Assembly: GCF_964019385.1 (NCBI RefSeq)
Contig: NC_088651.1
Location: forward strand, 3,997,237-4,061,236
Direction of reading: 5' to 3'
DNA: 64,000 bases
DNA from: Sycon ciliatum
Lineage: Eukaryota > Porifera > Calcarea > Leucosolenida > Sycettidae
Shown here: positions 34,655 through 61,123 of the stretch, piece by piece
Position numbering within the stretch: position 1 is the first letter of the stretch
Layout of the letters: every line of letters begins with the position of its first letter
Made by a program: the position numbers and the translations under genes
The notes under the pieces: model-generated
What the model saw: only the letters and a program-made list of their open reading frames with translations
What the model was told of the DNA's origin: nothing
Database searches by the model: none

Positions 34655-35350
34655 TCCCCCATACACTTCGCATTCACACCCATTCTTCCAAGTTGCTTCA
34701 CGTAAATCACGTTATTATCTTGCGTTTGAAAGCCTTATTTGAATATTGCGGGCAGCTGTATGTGGCCAGCTGTGTTTAATGGTACGGTACGGGAGACGGT
34801 GTCGTATTACCCTCGATCGTACCTGTCCCGTACATATCCCCTACCGTACCGTGCCATCAAAGACGGCTGGCCACAATGCATATTCAAATAGGGCTTTCAA
34901 ATGCAAGACCACAATGTGAAAGAACTTGGAAGAATTAGTATGTATGCGAAGTGTATCGGGGGATGCATGCAGGGCGCGCGATAGTGCGGGTTCGAATCCC
35001 AGGTTATGTCTTAAAAAAAAAAGATTTTTTTAAAGAATTTATAACATCACGAAGTAGTGGTTGCGACTTCGGCGATGATTTGTAAGAAAGGTTTATTACT
35101 GTGTATTGAGCAGGGAGTGGTGCTTTCTTGCAGGTTTGCCGAGTCGAAGGTTCGATGGACTTCTCGTGTGCTCTGGATGGCAGTCGTGAGTCAGTCAAGT
35201 GTCAAGTAAATTCGGCGGAATAGCGCGAGCTCCGGAGTGGGGAGCAAACCTTTCTTACAAATTTATAACATCCCTATGCTTTTTTTGTCTAGGTCATCAA
35301 GGCAAAAAAAGCATAGCGTAGGGCCCTGAGCTTCCAAGCTCTCTCGTTAT
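34655..35350. mobile_element. Fold-back composite interrupted by an insertion
   Basis: Left arm from 34655, plus B box near 34991, terminal motif near 35330. It is split by a 211-bp insertion at 35049-35259. Intergenic. Confidence 0.7.
35049..35259. mobile_element. 211-bp insertion with 13-bp target duplication
   Basis: aatttataacatc occurs at 35036-35048 and again at 35260-35272; uninterrupted family members have it once. The insert matches 58490-58650 in reverse. It contains gccgagtcgaagg and cgatggactt, which recall a tRNA-Ser/Leu 5' half, but the second copy lacks part of this. Confidence 0.7.
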
Positions 35351-36359
35351 TGCAAAGAAAAAATTGGAGGCGTATCCATTTTCGAAAGAAAAGGTGACAA
35401 CACGGACGTGATCCACACAGTCACACATTGCAGGGGATATAATGAAAGCATCAATGCGAAGAAGCATTCCTGACACTTTCACGAGGATTAGCGCCAAACA
35501 ACTGAAGCGACAGAACATTTTCCTTCTGGACACACAGTTCAGGGGACAACTTGCGAATATATAACGCTTCAAAAACAGACAAATGTAATACAGATCTGCC
35601 ACGGGCCAAAACTGAGAAAACATCATCTCTGTACAACTCACGACAACTATGACTAACAGACAGATGACTCTTGATCGCCGATTGCTGACTGTTTGAATTT
35701 CTGGAATTTAAAAAAAAAAGCGACAATAAAGAACACACCATATGCCATAATATATTTGCAACTAAAAATATTTCGCGAGAAATCATTTCTCGCCTATCTC
35801 GCTGCGCTCGGCCGGCGAGAAATACAACATCTCTGCCCCGTCTTCGTGACATAATTATACATGTAGCTGAACATAAGCGATAAACAGAATGGTTTAAATA
35901 ATGAAAATGTAGGAGGGGAAGGTGAGTGCAGGCAAGACAAGCAGAAGCTGAAAAGTCTCAGCTGTGGAGGACGTTAGCGGATGAACATGGATGTCGATGA
36001 CGATACTGGCAAGACCAGTAACAAGCCGCAGTTTCGCACGCGGATCGTTCCGCCGGATTTCTGAATTGTCATGGTCGAATTACAGTGCTATTTTACTGAG
36101 GCGTTCGGTTTTAATTGATTCTTGTTCGCATAGCTTCCCTTATATTATTGATCTTCGCATCTTTGAGCAACACAAGTTGTGTGGAATGTTGTTTGCATGC
36201 TTGAGTCGTGGTTTGACCGGTTTGTCCAATGGTCTTGCTAGTATCGTCATCGACATGCATGTACATCCTCAAATCATTATTATAACTTAGAACGTTCCTA
36301 GTTCGAAGGCTGTTGGAGTTAACATCCAAGATGTGCTAAAGCTGTTAGCCATTAATAGT

Positions 36360-36475
36360 TGTAGAACGTCAGTACCGTCGCTCAGCGCCGTGCAATGTTA
36401 TGGCGCGAGCTGATTGTTTAGTAACTGGTGGTGGTAGTGGACATTATAGCGTAACTTGTAGTTCCTTGGTCCTTT
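36360..36475. repeat. Fold-back MITE family, one arm
   Basis: Carries ctggtggtggtagtggacattatagcg and gtagttccttggtcc in part, matching the right arm of 8308-8516. Confidence 0.6.
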
Positions 36476-36956
36476 TTTTCTTTTCTATAAATTTTCCTCG
36501 ACTCTCCATCCGAGTACCAAAGAATGATTACCGCAAAGTTTAAAATAATAATAATAGAAACACATTATAGATCATGTCCATGCAGCCACACTGGACTGAC
36601 TTACTAAGTACGTGTGACGTGCGCGCACAGAAGGAGACCTGTGCAAGCGGAAAAGGTCTCTTGTGACTTCCGATTGGCCAAGCTTTGTCTGGTGGTCACG
36701 CCAATTGCATACATGTATAACATCATTATCATCATCATCATATCTGCGTTCCCGAAAAAATAATAATAGTAAAATATAAAATAAAAAAGCATTATGCAGC
36801 TGTGTAAGCAGTAGATGCACAGTGTGACCTGGTGACTGCCAGGCATCTCTGTCAGATGCCAACTGGCAATTCTCATAATTATATGTACAACACGCCTGAT
36901 TATGCTGGGACTGATACGCACATGTACACACAACAGTGGTTACGGTTACGTCTGCT

Positions 36957-37061
36957 TCGAGTCATGTATACGCTCCCCGCTACTGCGGCAAAGAAAACTT
37001 TACCAAGGAGGTCGTTCCGGTAACTACTTTTGCCAAGCTAAAGGGGATCGTTGAAAGTGAG
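36957..37061 (+). other. Gene 3 leader exon (5' untranslated)
   Basis: Homologous to the leaders of genes 2 and 4: tcgagtcatgtatacgct at the start, tgccaagcta near the end, donor gtaagt. The ATG at 36964 gives a short upstream ORF that stops within the exon. Confidence 0.6.
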
Positions 37062-37782
37062 GTAAGTTAGATTTGATAATCATTATCACTAAGACACGCT
37101 GAAACGACATTTGGGTATATTTTAACCATGCAATGTAAAATGGTGGAGACAGTGTGCATTTATACGATGAACATAGGAAGAAAAGGTGCAGAGAAAACTG
37201 TCGATTTAGCTTGTCTTATTGATTGCGGTTATCAAATCATTGTCTCCTCGCTGGATTTTTTAATTAAGCTACATTTGTTCATCCTTTATATCGTGGTTTA
37301 TATACTTCCCGGTGATCTAAACCAAATTGCGAATGAATGGTGTGAAAATATGCTCGCGGAATAATTTGTAATGTCGATCAAGCTAAAGAGTGTCCTCATA
37401 CTTAGTGTCGTAGCACTTTTGTCTTCGAGGAAAGTTTTTCAGAGTGAATGTGTTCGTGAAATTACTGCTGCGGTTCTCACGTGAACGAAAGATGCTACCG
37501 GAATGTGCCGTTCTCCCCCGTGAGCTAAGCCTGCTGCGCGAAACGCTGTGCTAACTTGCTCGCACCGCTTGGCTGCGTGCAGAGAGATAAGTCAATTCCG
37601 CGACTACAATCCTAAAATTATGATTTTGTTGGGGCCGGCTCCAGCCATGTAATGAATACTAAAGTTGTTAGAAAAGGGTTATCTGTTGTGGTTGGAAAGC
37701 CAACACCGCTCATTTGTTCAACCGTCAGAAGAACACGTAAACGAAGATGAGTGAAGAATACACAAAAATAAAGTACTCAAAT

Positions 37783-38000
37783 CTGTTGACAGCAACTGTT
37801 TCGCTCTGCTAGAGCTCCTCAGCACAGCTCAGAGGACCTAAGCGCAGCTCTAAGCAAAGAAATACGTTTCCGTGAAGCAAAGCATTTTTATAAAGAGCTG
37901 CAAACCCCGCCAAGAGTGCTCGTGATGCTCCAAGAGTAGTGAGCGTTGCACAAGGCGAGCGGCAAGGGTTCGCGTCAAGGTAAGAGTGCTCAACCTAAAC
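37783..38000. repeat. Relative of the 237-bp unit
   Basis: Shares tactcaaatctgttgacagc, ctgtttcg and agagtgctcaac in the same order, with many differences. Between the leader and coding exon 1 of gene 3. Confidence 0.5.
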
Positions 38001-38639
38001 GACATTGACAATAATACAGTGAAAATAATAATGAAAAATAGCACGAGAATATCGAGCGTGGCAACCAGGCCCGCGGCCCGTTCCAAAGACATTGTAGTCG
38101 GTGTTCGAGTTCTGCATACCAGGTGATGGCAGTAACCGAGCAGTGCCTTGCCAGCCACTACTAAGTACCTGTAGGCAACGGTTTGGGAAAATACCCAGCA
38201 TCTGAACATTTTCCTTGGAGACAAGAATTCACTTGTACTGACTTATACTGAGAAACCGGACACGCTTCAGGCTCAACATTTTGAAAGTTTCCACTAGTAT
38301 ACATGGGCTTTCATGCCTTATCATTAGATGAAATACAGGCAAAAATCAAATCAACATGGACAATGGAATAAAACAAAAAACATTCAAAAGGTTAGCCTGG
38401 CGTGTGTCCCACTTCTAAGTATAATTGCATCTAAACATTGATAATTATTCACAGAGTATTAATGTATTTCTGATAGAATCACTGAAACCGTTATATATAC
38501 AGGCCTGGTTGGAAATTTTTATTTTCATTGCTATCAGGTTCGGCCTCATTTCCTCTCTGCTGCGCTGATGAGTTCACAAGGAACGAGATAGCATGCTGTC
38601 CTAAGATTGAGTATAAATACTAGCCCATAGCGTATAACG

Positions 38640-38800
38640 CTGACAGAATAATTGGCGGAAATTGGCACTTTCTGGTGTTTCATGCATGCTTGATATGTGG
38701 AAAATGAAATAGAGCAGAATTCAGCGAAGTTCCTGACATAAGGCTGGTAAAGTTTTGCCAGTTTCACAGAGCATGATAATGCCAAATTTTCAAGCACCGT
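38640..38800. repeat. Dispersed repeat, inverted relative of 57804-57990
   Basis: Shares tttcatgcatgcttg, gacataaggctgg, ttgccagtttcac with the reverse complement of 57804-57990. Ends resemble the ggcggataatgc terminus of the hAT-like element. Confidence 0.55.
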
Positions 38801-39215
38801 GCTCGGAGGGCATGCAATTCTCTCGCTACAAATATGTTACTCCTAGTTTCTAACAAGTTGTGCGTCAGAAACGAGAACAGTTGGAGACGATTAATCCATC
38901 CCCTGATGCCATTGGTACTCCCTGCCAAATAGACAATACCCAGTGATTGGATTGGGGAGAGGAGAGAGGGGGGGGGGGGACGGTGTGCACTCGAAAATAG
39001 GGCGATGGGATTCGCATAAAACAAAGACATTGGCCCTACTAACTCGAAGACCAGGCACCATGGAAACTGGCTATTTGAGGGGTTACCGACTTGTTGCAGT
39101 GATTGCTGGTTTCCAACACGACGAACACGCTATACGCATCAGGTCGTTGGGTGAGTAAGTGTTTCACTTGAACAGATTAACGCATACACTGAGGATCATG
39201 GCCAAATCGAAACTA

Positions 39216-39384
39216 CAGTAAAACTTCTAACTGGAGACCACTATGACTAGCGACCAGCCCGGTACCACAGACAATTTTGCCAGGCACGGACGGGCTCACA
39301 TTCATGCTTGTGCGCTGCAAACCTCTAACGAAAGACCGCTTTCTCTGACCCCAAGGGTTAGTTTTTAGTCACAGGGTTGAACTG
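39216..39384. mobile_element. 169-bp MITE with TA duplication
   Basis: cagtaaaacttctaac at one end and, inverted, cagttcaaccctgtgac at the other, between TA dinucleotides. Same family as 25077 and 39910. Confidence 0.7.
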
Positions 39385-39909
39385 TATACTGGCTCTTCAA
39401 TTCGTATGGCTGAGAGGGTATCAGCAACATGGCCCGTTAATAGCTCGGGTTGCAATGAAGTCGAGACCCTATGGTGCCCCTGTCTTGCCCCACTCCTGCC
39501 ATCCATTCCAAATGTCTCATCGCTGCCTTGCTGTTTTGTACCGTCAAATGGTGTGTGGTTTTTTTATTGTAAAGAGATGTTGCGAGTTGGGTTGCAATGC
39601 TGCTAGAGGAGGGCTGCCCAAGACAGTAGAACTCGCGCTTCCTACCCAACAAATCCTAACACTACTATAACCGACGAAATCGCAACATTTCGGTCAGTGT
39701 ACCAATCATCGACTGTAAAGAGCTCTTTTTTCCAAGTCTACAATCTGGTTACGTTTGTTACTGACGCTGGACGTTGTGAACATTGGGGACACCATCTAGG
39801 TACGTTACCGAAAGACCGCGAAGCGAAGACACCATCGTACCGCACTGCCAGCACAACTGTTTTCAGCTCCTCTCTGCAGGCACGGCTAAGTTCCTAAACG
39901 TTACTTGTA

Positions 39910-40925
39910 GAGTAAAACCTGTGACTAACGACCACCCCTTGGGGCCAGAGAAAGTGGTCTTTATTGGCGGGTGGCCCTCAGTTAGAGGTTTGCGGCGCAC
40001 AACCACGTGAGACCGTCCGAACCTGGCGAATTGGTCTGTACGAAGTGATTTGGCTTTTTTTAACATTTGGCATTTTTTAACAAATGTGTAAAATTTGCTT
40101 TTCTTCTGGCTGTTTCTCTGCTCCGGATTGCTGTATGGAAACATGGGTGGTGGCAAATGAGAGCCAGTTTATCGTATATCTACATTGACCAGAAGAAATT
40201 GTGCATTTAATTTAATTCTCCCTGCCACGTCGGTATACCTAGTGGTGGGTGCTTTTCTGTTTTGCGTAAAATGTGTAAAATAAGCCCCTGAATGGACGAG
40301 GAGGGCAGTGAATTGCTTCCGCAGGGCCTTTGGACGACGTCAGGCCGTCTTGCCATCACTAAAGACAGCAATGAAGAACAGTAGGTCACGGAATGCACTC
40401 TGTGAGAACGAAAACATGGCTGCGATGTTATGCTACCTATCCAATTCTACCGTATCATTATGACACAGCCACTAGTTACAAATACAAAAACACGGCTTTG
40501 CGGCAGCATACAATGCAGTTGACAGATTAGGTTTCATCCACTAGCATTCCTTTAAGTGATATCTACCAATTTCAACATTGATGACCGAATATCCCAATTT
40601 GTGATGCCATTTTACAAACTTGTTAAAACATGACACACCAATTATTTGATCCCTGAGAATACTATGAAAGTAGGACATGATTCAAGACATTTTCCAAAGT
40701 GGGATCATTCCCATTTTTTGAGACAACAGGCATGAAGAATAGCACTTTCACTTGCGACAATTTATTTGGACGTACCCTGCCTAAAAGTGGTTGAAAAAAC
40801 TTCATTTTACAACCATGTAAAAAAAGCCAAATCACCTCATAGTAGCTGGCTGATCGCTAGTCATGGTGGTCTGTAGTAGCTGGCTGATCGCTAGTCATGG
40901 TGGTCTTTTGTTACATGGTTTACTG
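39910..40925. mobile_element. MITE carrying a nested insertion
   Basis: Outer element of about 217 bp: 39910-40040 plus 40842-40925, ending ggtttactg before TA. Contains a 34-bp duplication of agtagctggctgatcgctag. It is split by the element 40041-40839. Confidence 0.7.
40041..40839. mobile_element. 799-bp nested TIR element
   Basis: Ends cgaagtgatttggcttttttt and, inverted, tgaggtgatttggctttttt, flanked by TA at 40039-40040 and 40840-40841. No ORF with recognisable homology. Confidence 0.7.
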
Positions 40926-41000
40926 TACTTACAGACTTCTTGACCCGTACTGGATTGTGTTTTTTTCTTCAGTCCATAGAAGAGGCTCCATTCCAGACGC

Positions 41001-56617
<15,617 letters not shown>

Positions 56618-56931
56618 CGGAAAAGTAACGGGGACGAGTCGGACACAAATATGGTGCTTTCCAGGGCACATAGAACCAGTGTAACGCTTTTAACCTTCCT
56701 TCTCCTGCTCACTTCTAAACCCCCTTCCCCACCTCAGCCACCCGCACTCCCTCGTTATCTCTTGCTCGCTAAACAGAAATATAACGATACATGTACTTAG
56801 CTGCGCCTGGAGCTGCTTGAAGCTGAGAATGTGACATTGACAATGGCAGCGGCAATTGTCAAGATCCAGATCTGCCTAGTGTAGTTTGTGAGTGTTTTCT
56901 AAAACATAATTATGTCCACATCAAGTCTTGC

Positions 56932-56937
56932 AATAAA
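56932..56937 (+). terminator. Gene 3 polyadenylation signal
   Basis: AATAAA lies 315 bp after the stop codon. Confidence 0.55.
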
Positions 56938-57803
56938 CACGTTACAATTTTTATAGTGTTAATAAGATGATGGTGCTCTAGTGGGGAAATGATCTAAACC
57001 TACTTGAAAACTTCGAGTTCTTGCTTCAATTCTTGAAGAGCATTAATTTTCTTGTCGACTTACATACATTGTGCACAGAGAGTCGTACACACCCCCTTTC
57101 TGCTACGACGTCCGGCTTCTGCAAGAACCCTGCGAACTCCACAAGTCCTTTACTCTTAAAACATTTTTTTTAAGAAAAACCTATTCGTAACAACAGGGCG
57201 GATAAGTACCAAGGCCATGCAAAATATGGTACAGGTCTACCTAGTTACTACAGTAAAACGTGATGTAAGCGACCTCTGTGTTTAGCGACCACCTGCTCTT
57301 AACGACCGTTTTTCCATGCAGCTACAGCTCTACACAGACACTGTGGGACGTGCCTCGTGACTTGTCTCAGAAGAACCAACTTCATGCCCAAGTCAATATT
57401 ATTCGTATCGCCTTGTCTTTTCAGCCACACAGATGATGGTGAGGACACTCCCAGCGAGTAGAGGGACAGTGGTACCTGACCATGCTGATGCCGCCGAAGA
57501 CGCCTGAGAAGCCATGCCGAGATAAGAAATCTCTTCGAGTAAATCACGCGCTAGTGTTCTTCTACAAGAAATTTCTTCCGACAATTACTTTCGACAAAGG
57601 GAGCTTTTTCCGAACAAATGTGCCAAATCTTCGAGTGTTTTTTCGGCTTCGCTCCTGTGCGCCAAGTCTTTTGCCGAATTTCGGAATGCAAAACCTCAAT
57701 GAAACATGGACATCAGCTCATACTAAAAGTCTTTTGAGAAGGGCTTTATTCACGAAGCCAATCGCCTGAAGCGGGAAAGCGGTGGGGCGCATGTTAGTAG
57801 GCA

Positions 57804-57990
57804 TTGGCGGATAATGCTCGAAAAGCAGTGAAATTGGCAGAACCATACAAACCTTATGGCGGGCAATTCCTCGAATTGTGCTTCATTTCTTTATCCATAT
57901 ACCAACCATGCATGAAACTTACCAGAAAAAGTACCGAATTCTGCCAATTTTCCTGCCGGCATTATCCGCATATGCGCCGGCATTATCCGC
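57804..57990. repeat. Dispersed repeat with ggataatgc ends
   Basis: Begins ggcggataatgctcg and ends with two ggcattatccgcatat motifs. Related in reverse to 38640-38800. Confidence 0.55.
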
Positions 57991-58037
57991 ATATTAACGT
58001 TAGGCGTTAATATTTTCCTTCGCTCACCATCTGAGTA

Positions 58038-58235
58038 CTGTAAAACCGAAAGGACTAACGACCAAAAAGTCTGACGTTGTAGTAATTTTGTCATGATAAC
58101 GTGCAGAAAGTTTAACGATGGCTATCTGGCCACCCATCTATATGCGCATCTTTACACAGACATCTTGTGATAACGTATTTTTAAAATAACGAAAAATAAT
58201 TTGTCCTTAAAACGTTAGACTTTCCGGTTTTACAG
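58038..58235. mobile_element. 198-bp MITE
   Basis: ctgtaaaaccgaaaggac and, inverted, ctgtaaaaccggaaagtc, flanked by TA on both sides. No ORF. Confidence 0.8.
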
Positions 58236-59480
58236 TACTTACCGCACGCCTGAAGCATTCGGTTGCATTGTTCTGGTCTTGCATTTTCTGTTTGTTTGGC
58301 TCGCGCGAGTGGGATGCCATACCAGTGTGGGTTCGAATGATCAGTTCGCCACCCTTTCAGTGGCGGAGGCTCATATACATGAATAGATACTTTACATGGT
58401 GATTGGTGTTCGAGTTAGTTGTCCATTTCTCTTTGCTTTGCCTTTCTTCTCATTGTTACCCGAATAAAATTAATACTTGTATTGTTATGAAGTTGATTGT
58501 TCCAACTAGGAACACATGCTTCTCGTGGAACTTGACCATTGACTGACTCACGACTGCCATCCGGAGCACACGAGGAGCACGTCGCACATTCCACTCGGCA
58601 AACCTGCAAGAAAGCACCACTCCCTGCTCAATACACAGTGTTTCTGGGAATTCACCCCTCATCAGTTGAGCTTGAGTAGGCTGAGGAAGATTGTGCCTGA
58701 AAAGCACCACTTAAAGTATACTGCTCTCCAGGCCAAACCATCACCAGAGATACAAACTTAGAGAGACGCTTTGTTTCCAGCGCGAAAAACACCTCGTGAA
58801 GCTCCAGGTAGCAGCGTGAGTCAGAGTCGCTCATGGAAGTGTGCTAAACAGACGTTGAGAGCCAGTATAGCTATTCGCAACGCTGTCACCTCCAACAACT
58901 AGTCGCACGTCCGCGTGAGGGACAACTAACTTAGTAAGTTCGACTTGTACTGTTGTTGTGAAAATTGACCGAAGCCAGCAGGTAAAAGCCAAAGTTGAAT
59001 AGACAACCTAAATTCGTCAATATGAAACCGACAATACAATCGTCATAGCTCGGATTAAAATGTTAGTACTTCGAAGTAGAATGACAAAATTGCACTGACT
59101 TTTAGCAGTGCTGCACAAGGCTCAGTCAAAACCTTAGAGACGGATAATATGCATCCCGCGGATCAGCACTGACAGCAGAGTGTCTGCAGTGAGTGACGTG
59201 CAACGTTTACACACAGTACAAATACCTCTTTCACGGTTGAAGCAAACGCGATGGATCAATGCAACGCAAACCTGGTGAAGATACCAGGTTACAGCAAGTG
59301 TTTTCCAAATGCACACCAAATGAAACTTCTAATCAGAAAAACAAATTTGAAGATGGGTGTATGATTGTGCACGTATAGAATTGCGAATTCCAAGCTTTGT
59401 CACGTGACTTCCCCTCCGGCATACAACAGCCATACACCAATACACACGTACGCATACAAACTTCTATGTGGAACTCTGCT

Positions 59481-59588
59481 TCGAGACATGTATACGCTCG
59501 CCGCTGGTTATCCAGGGATCACTCTCCGAAGGAGAAAGTTTTGGCGACTACTTTGCCAAGCGAAAAAGAAAAATACAAAAATAATAAG
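59481..59588 (+). other. Gene 4 leader exon (5' untranslated)
   Basis: Third copy of the leader: tcgagacatgtatacgct, tttgccaagcg, donor gtaagt. The ATG at 59488 stays open to the donor, but the frame does not match the start of the next exon, so I read it as noncoding. Confidence 0.6.
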
Positions 59589-59874
59589 GTAAGTTGAATG
59601 TATACTCGGATACTAAGCCAGTAACAAATGTATAATAGAGAAGAAACACACCTTCCTTTATCTCTGATATTGCTGACCCACCCAAGGTGGGTTGCGTGTT
59701 GCTTTGCTGCTTCGAATTGTAGTTGGACCGCATTGTCTTGTTATTAACTGGTATCGTAATCGTCCTGTAACAGTCGACATTCTCTGTTGCCGTGGGACTT
59801 AGCTTGTGCAAATTTTCGCTGCGCTCACCTTCCCCTCTTCGTTCCTACGTAACCATGAACCTTCCAAACTAGAA

Positions 59875-59985
59875 GGCTGTCGGTTTGCACAATGGAGATG
59901 TGTTGGAGCTAGGTCTCGGGTCGCTGAATGTCTCAGTAGCCTGTCAGTTTTGTGTCCTTTTGTCGCACTTTCTGACAGTTTAACA
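59875..59985. repeat. Dispersed repeat, copy 2
   Basis: Matches 4490-4590 (gatgtgttggag, tgaatgtctca, ctgtcagttttg). Intron of gene 4. Confidence 0.55.
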
Positions 59986-60848
59986 TTATCTTTATAGTAG
60001 TTGCTGCATAACTCGTTCCCAAGTGTTTCTTCTCTTTTCAAGTTGAATGTGTTGTTCATCTTGGCCTCACTGCTGGCATGCAAACGAAATCGAGAATTAA
60101 TGTAATTCTCCAGGTACTCGTAAACTCTATTGCAGCCATTTACACATTGGGATCCCTCGACTTGAGCGTTTGAGAGGGACCCCAATGTGAAAATGAATGT
60201 GTTCAAGAAATGCTTAGTGCTGAGACCCGCTGGTCAAGAGAGCATGCATTCTCCATGTGTCGTTTGCCATTGTGAACTCGCTCCGCCACGTGCGAGTGGG
60301 GAAAATATATAATTAATGAACAAGGCCAATGCTTCATTTATATCATGACGGAGAACTCGCAGAAAAGGCGAGCAGAGGCGGCGAATGTCTGTAAAATTAT
60401 TTATGTACGAGAAACAGCCGCACGCTCGTAGCAGTAGAGTGGTGAAACGGACGCCGAAGGTCGTGCCCTATCTGCAACGCTGCCTCCGTTCGCACGGTGA
60501 AACCTAGTTTGCGAACAACAACGCTCAACAGGAACGGAGAGAATGATGTTTGCGAGCTCGGCGATAATGTTGAACGGTGTTTGGTGACATTGGAACTTGC
60601 GCTCCCTGCCGAATATGCTAGTATAGCCGCCGACATCGCAACATCGCCGGTATTGTGCGTTGTAGGTAGCACGGGGCTGATTTCGAAACAATTCTGCGCC
60701 TTAGACTGGCGCTGCCGGCTGCTGCCACGGAGAAACGAGCCTTTGTAATGCTTCAAAGTTAGTTGCCAAAGGTGGCACTCATTGTACCTAACTGCCAGCT
60801 CACTGCATTGTTGTTGTTCGAACATTCTTTTTCTGATCCTCTCAGCAG

Positions 60849-61123
60849 ATATGTCGAAAGTGGGAATTCAGTTGCCAGCGACAAAACAGGGAAAGCCGAC
60901 CCGATCAGCTTTCGGCAAAAAGTACACGGGAAAAGGGTGGCCAGGTCGCCTAGAGTTCCCGAACGCTCAGCCGCTCGACAGAGCCTTGTTTGGTAATCTG
61001 GCACGCTTGGGCCCATCCTCGCTCGCGCAGAGAATTTACGTGGACGTCGATAAACCCATAGGATGTGGACATCATTCAATTATCTTCCCGGCCTTTATCC
61101 CCGGTGAGGTGAATATATCCAGG
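60849..61123 (+). CDS. Gene 4 coding exon 1: degenerate glycine-loop exon
   Basis: Acceptor ctcagcag at 60848, donor gtaagt. Its N-terminal part is about 16 residues longer than in genes 2 and 3 and rich in Lys. Confidence 0.78.

Larger units (their letters stand above)
33958..36956. other. Intergenic space between genes 2 and 3
   Basis: No gene seen. It holds a partial 69-bp unit (34611-34650), a fold-back composite (34655-35350) interrupted by a 211-bp insertion, and a copy of a fold-back repeat (36360-36475). The rest is unassigned. Confidence 0.5.
56938..59480. other. Intergenic space between genes 3 and 4
   Basis: No gene seen. It holds repeat 57804-57990 (related to 38640-38800), a TIR element (58038-58235) and a segment (58490-58650) matching, in reverse, the 211-bp insertion at 35049. 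Confidence 0.5.
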
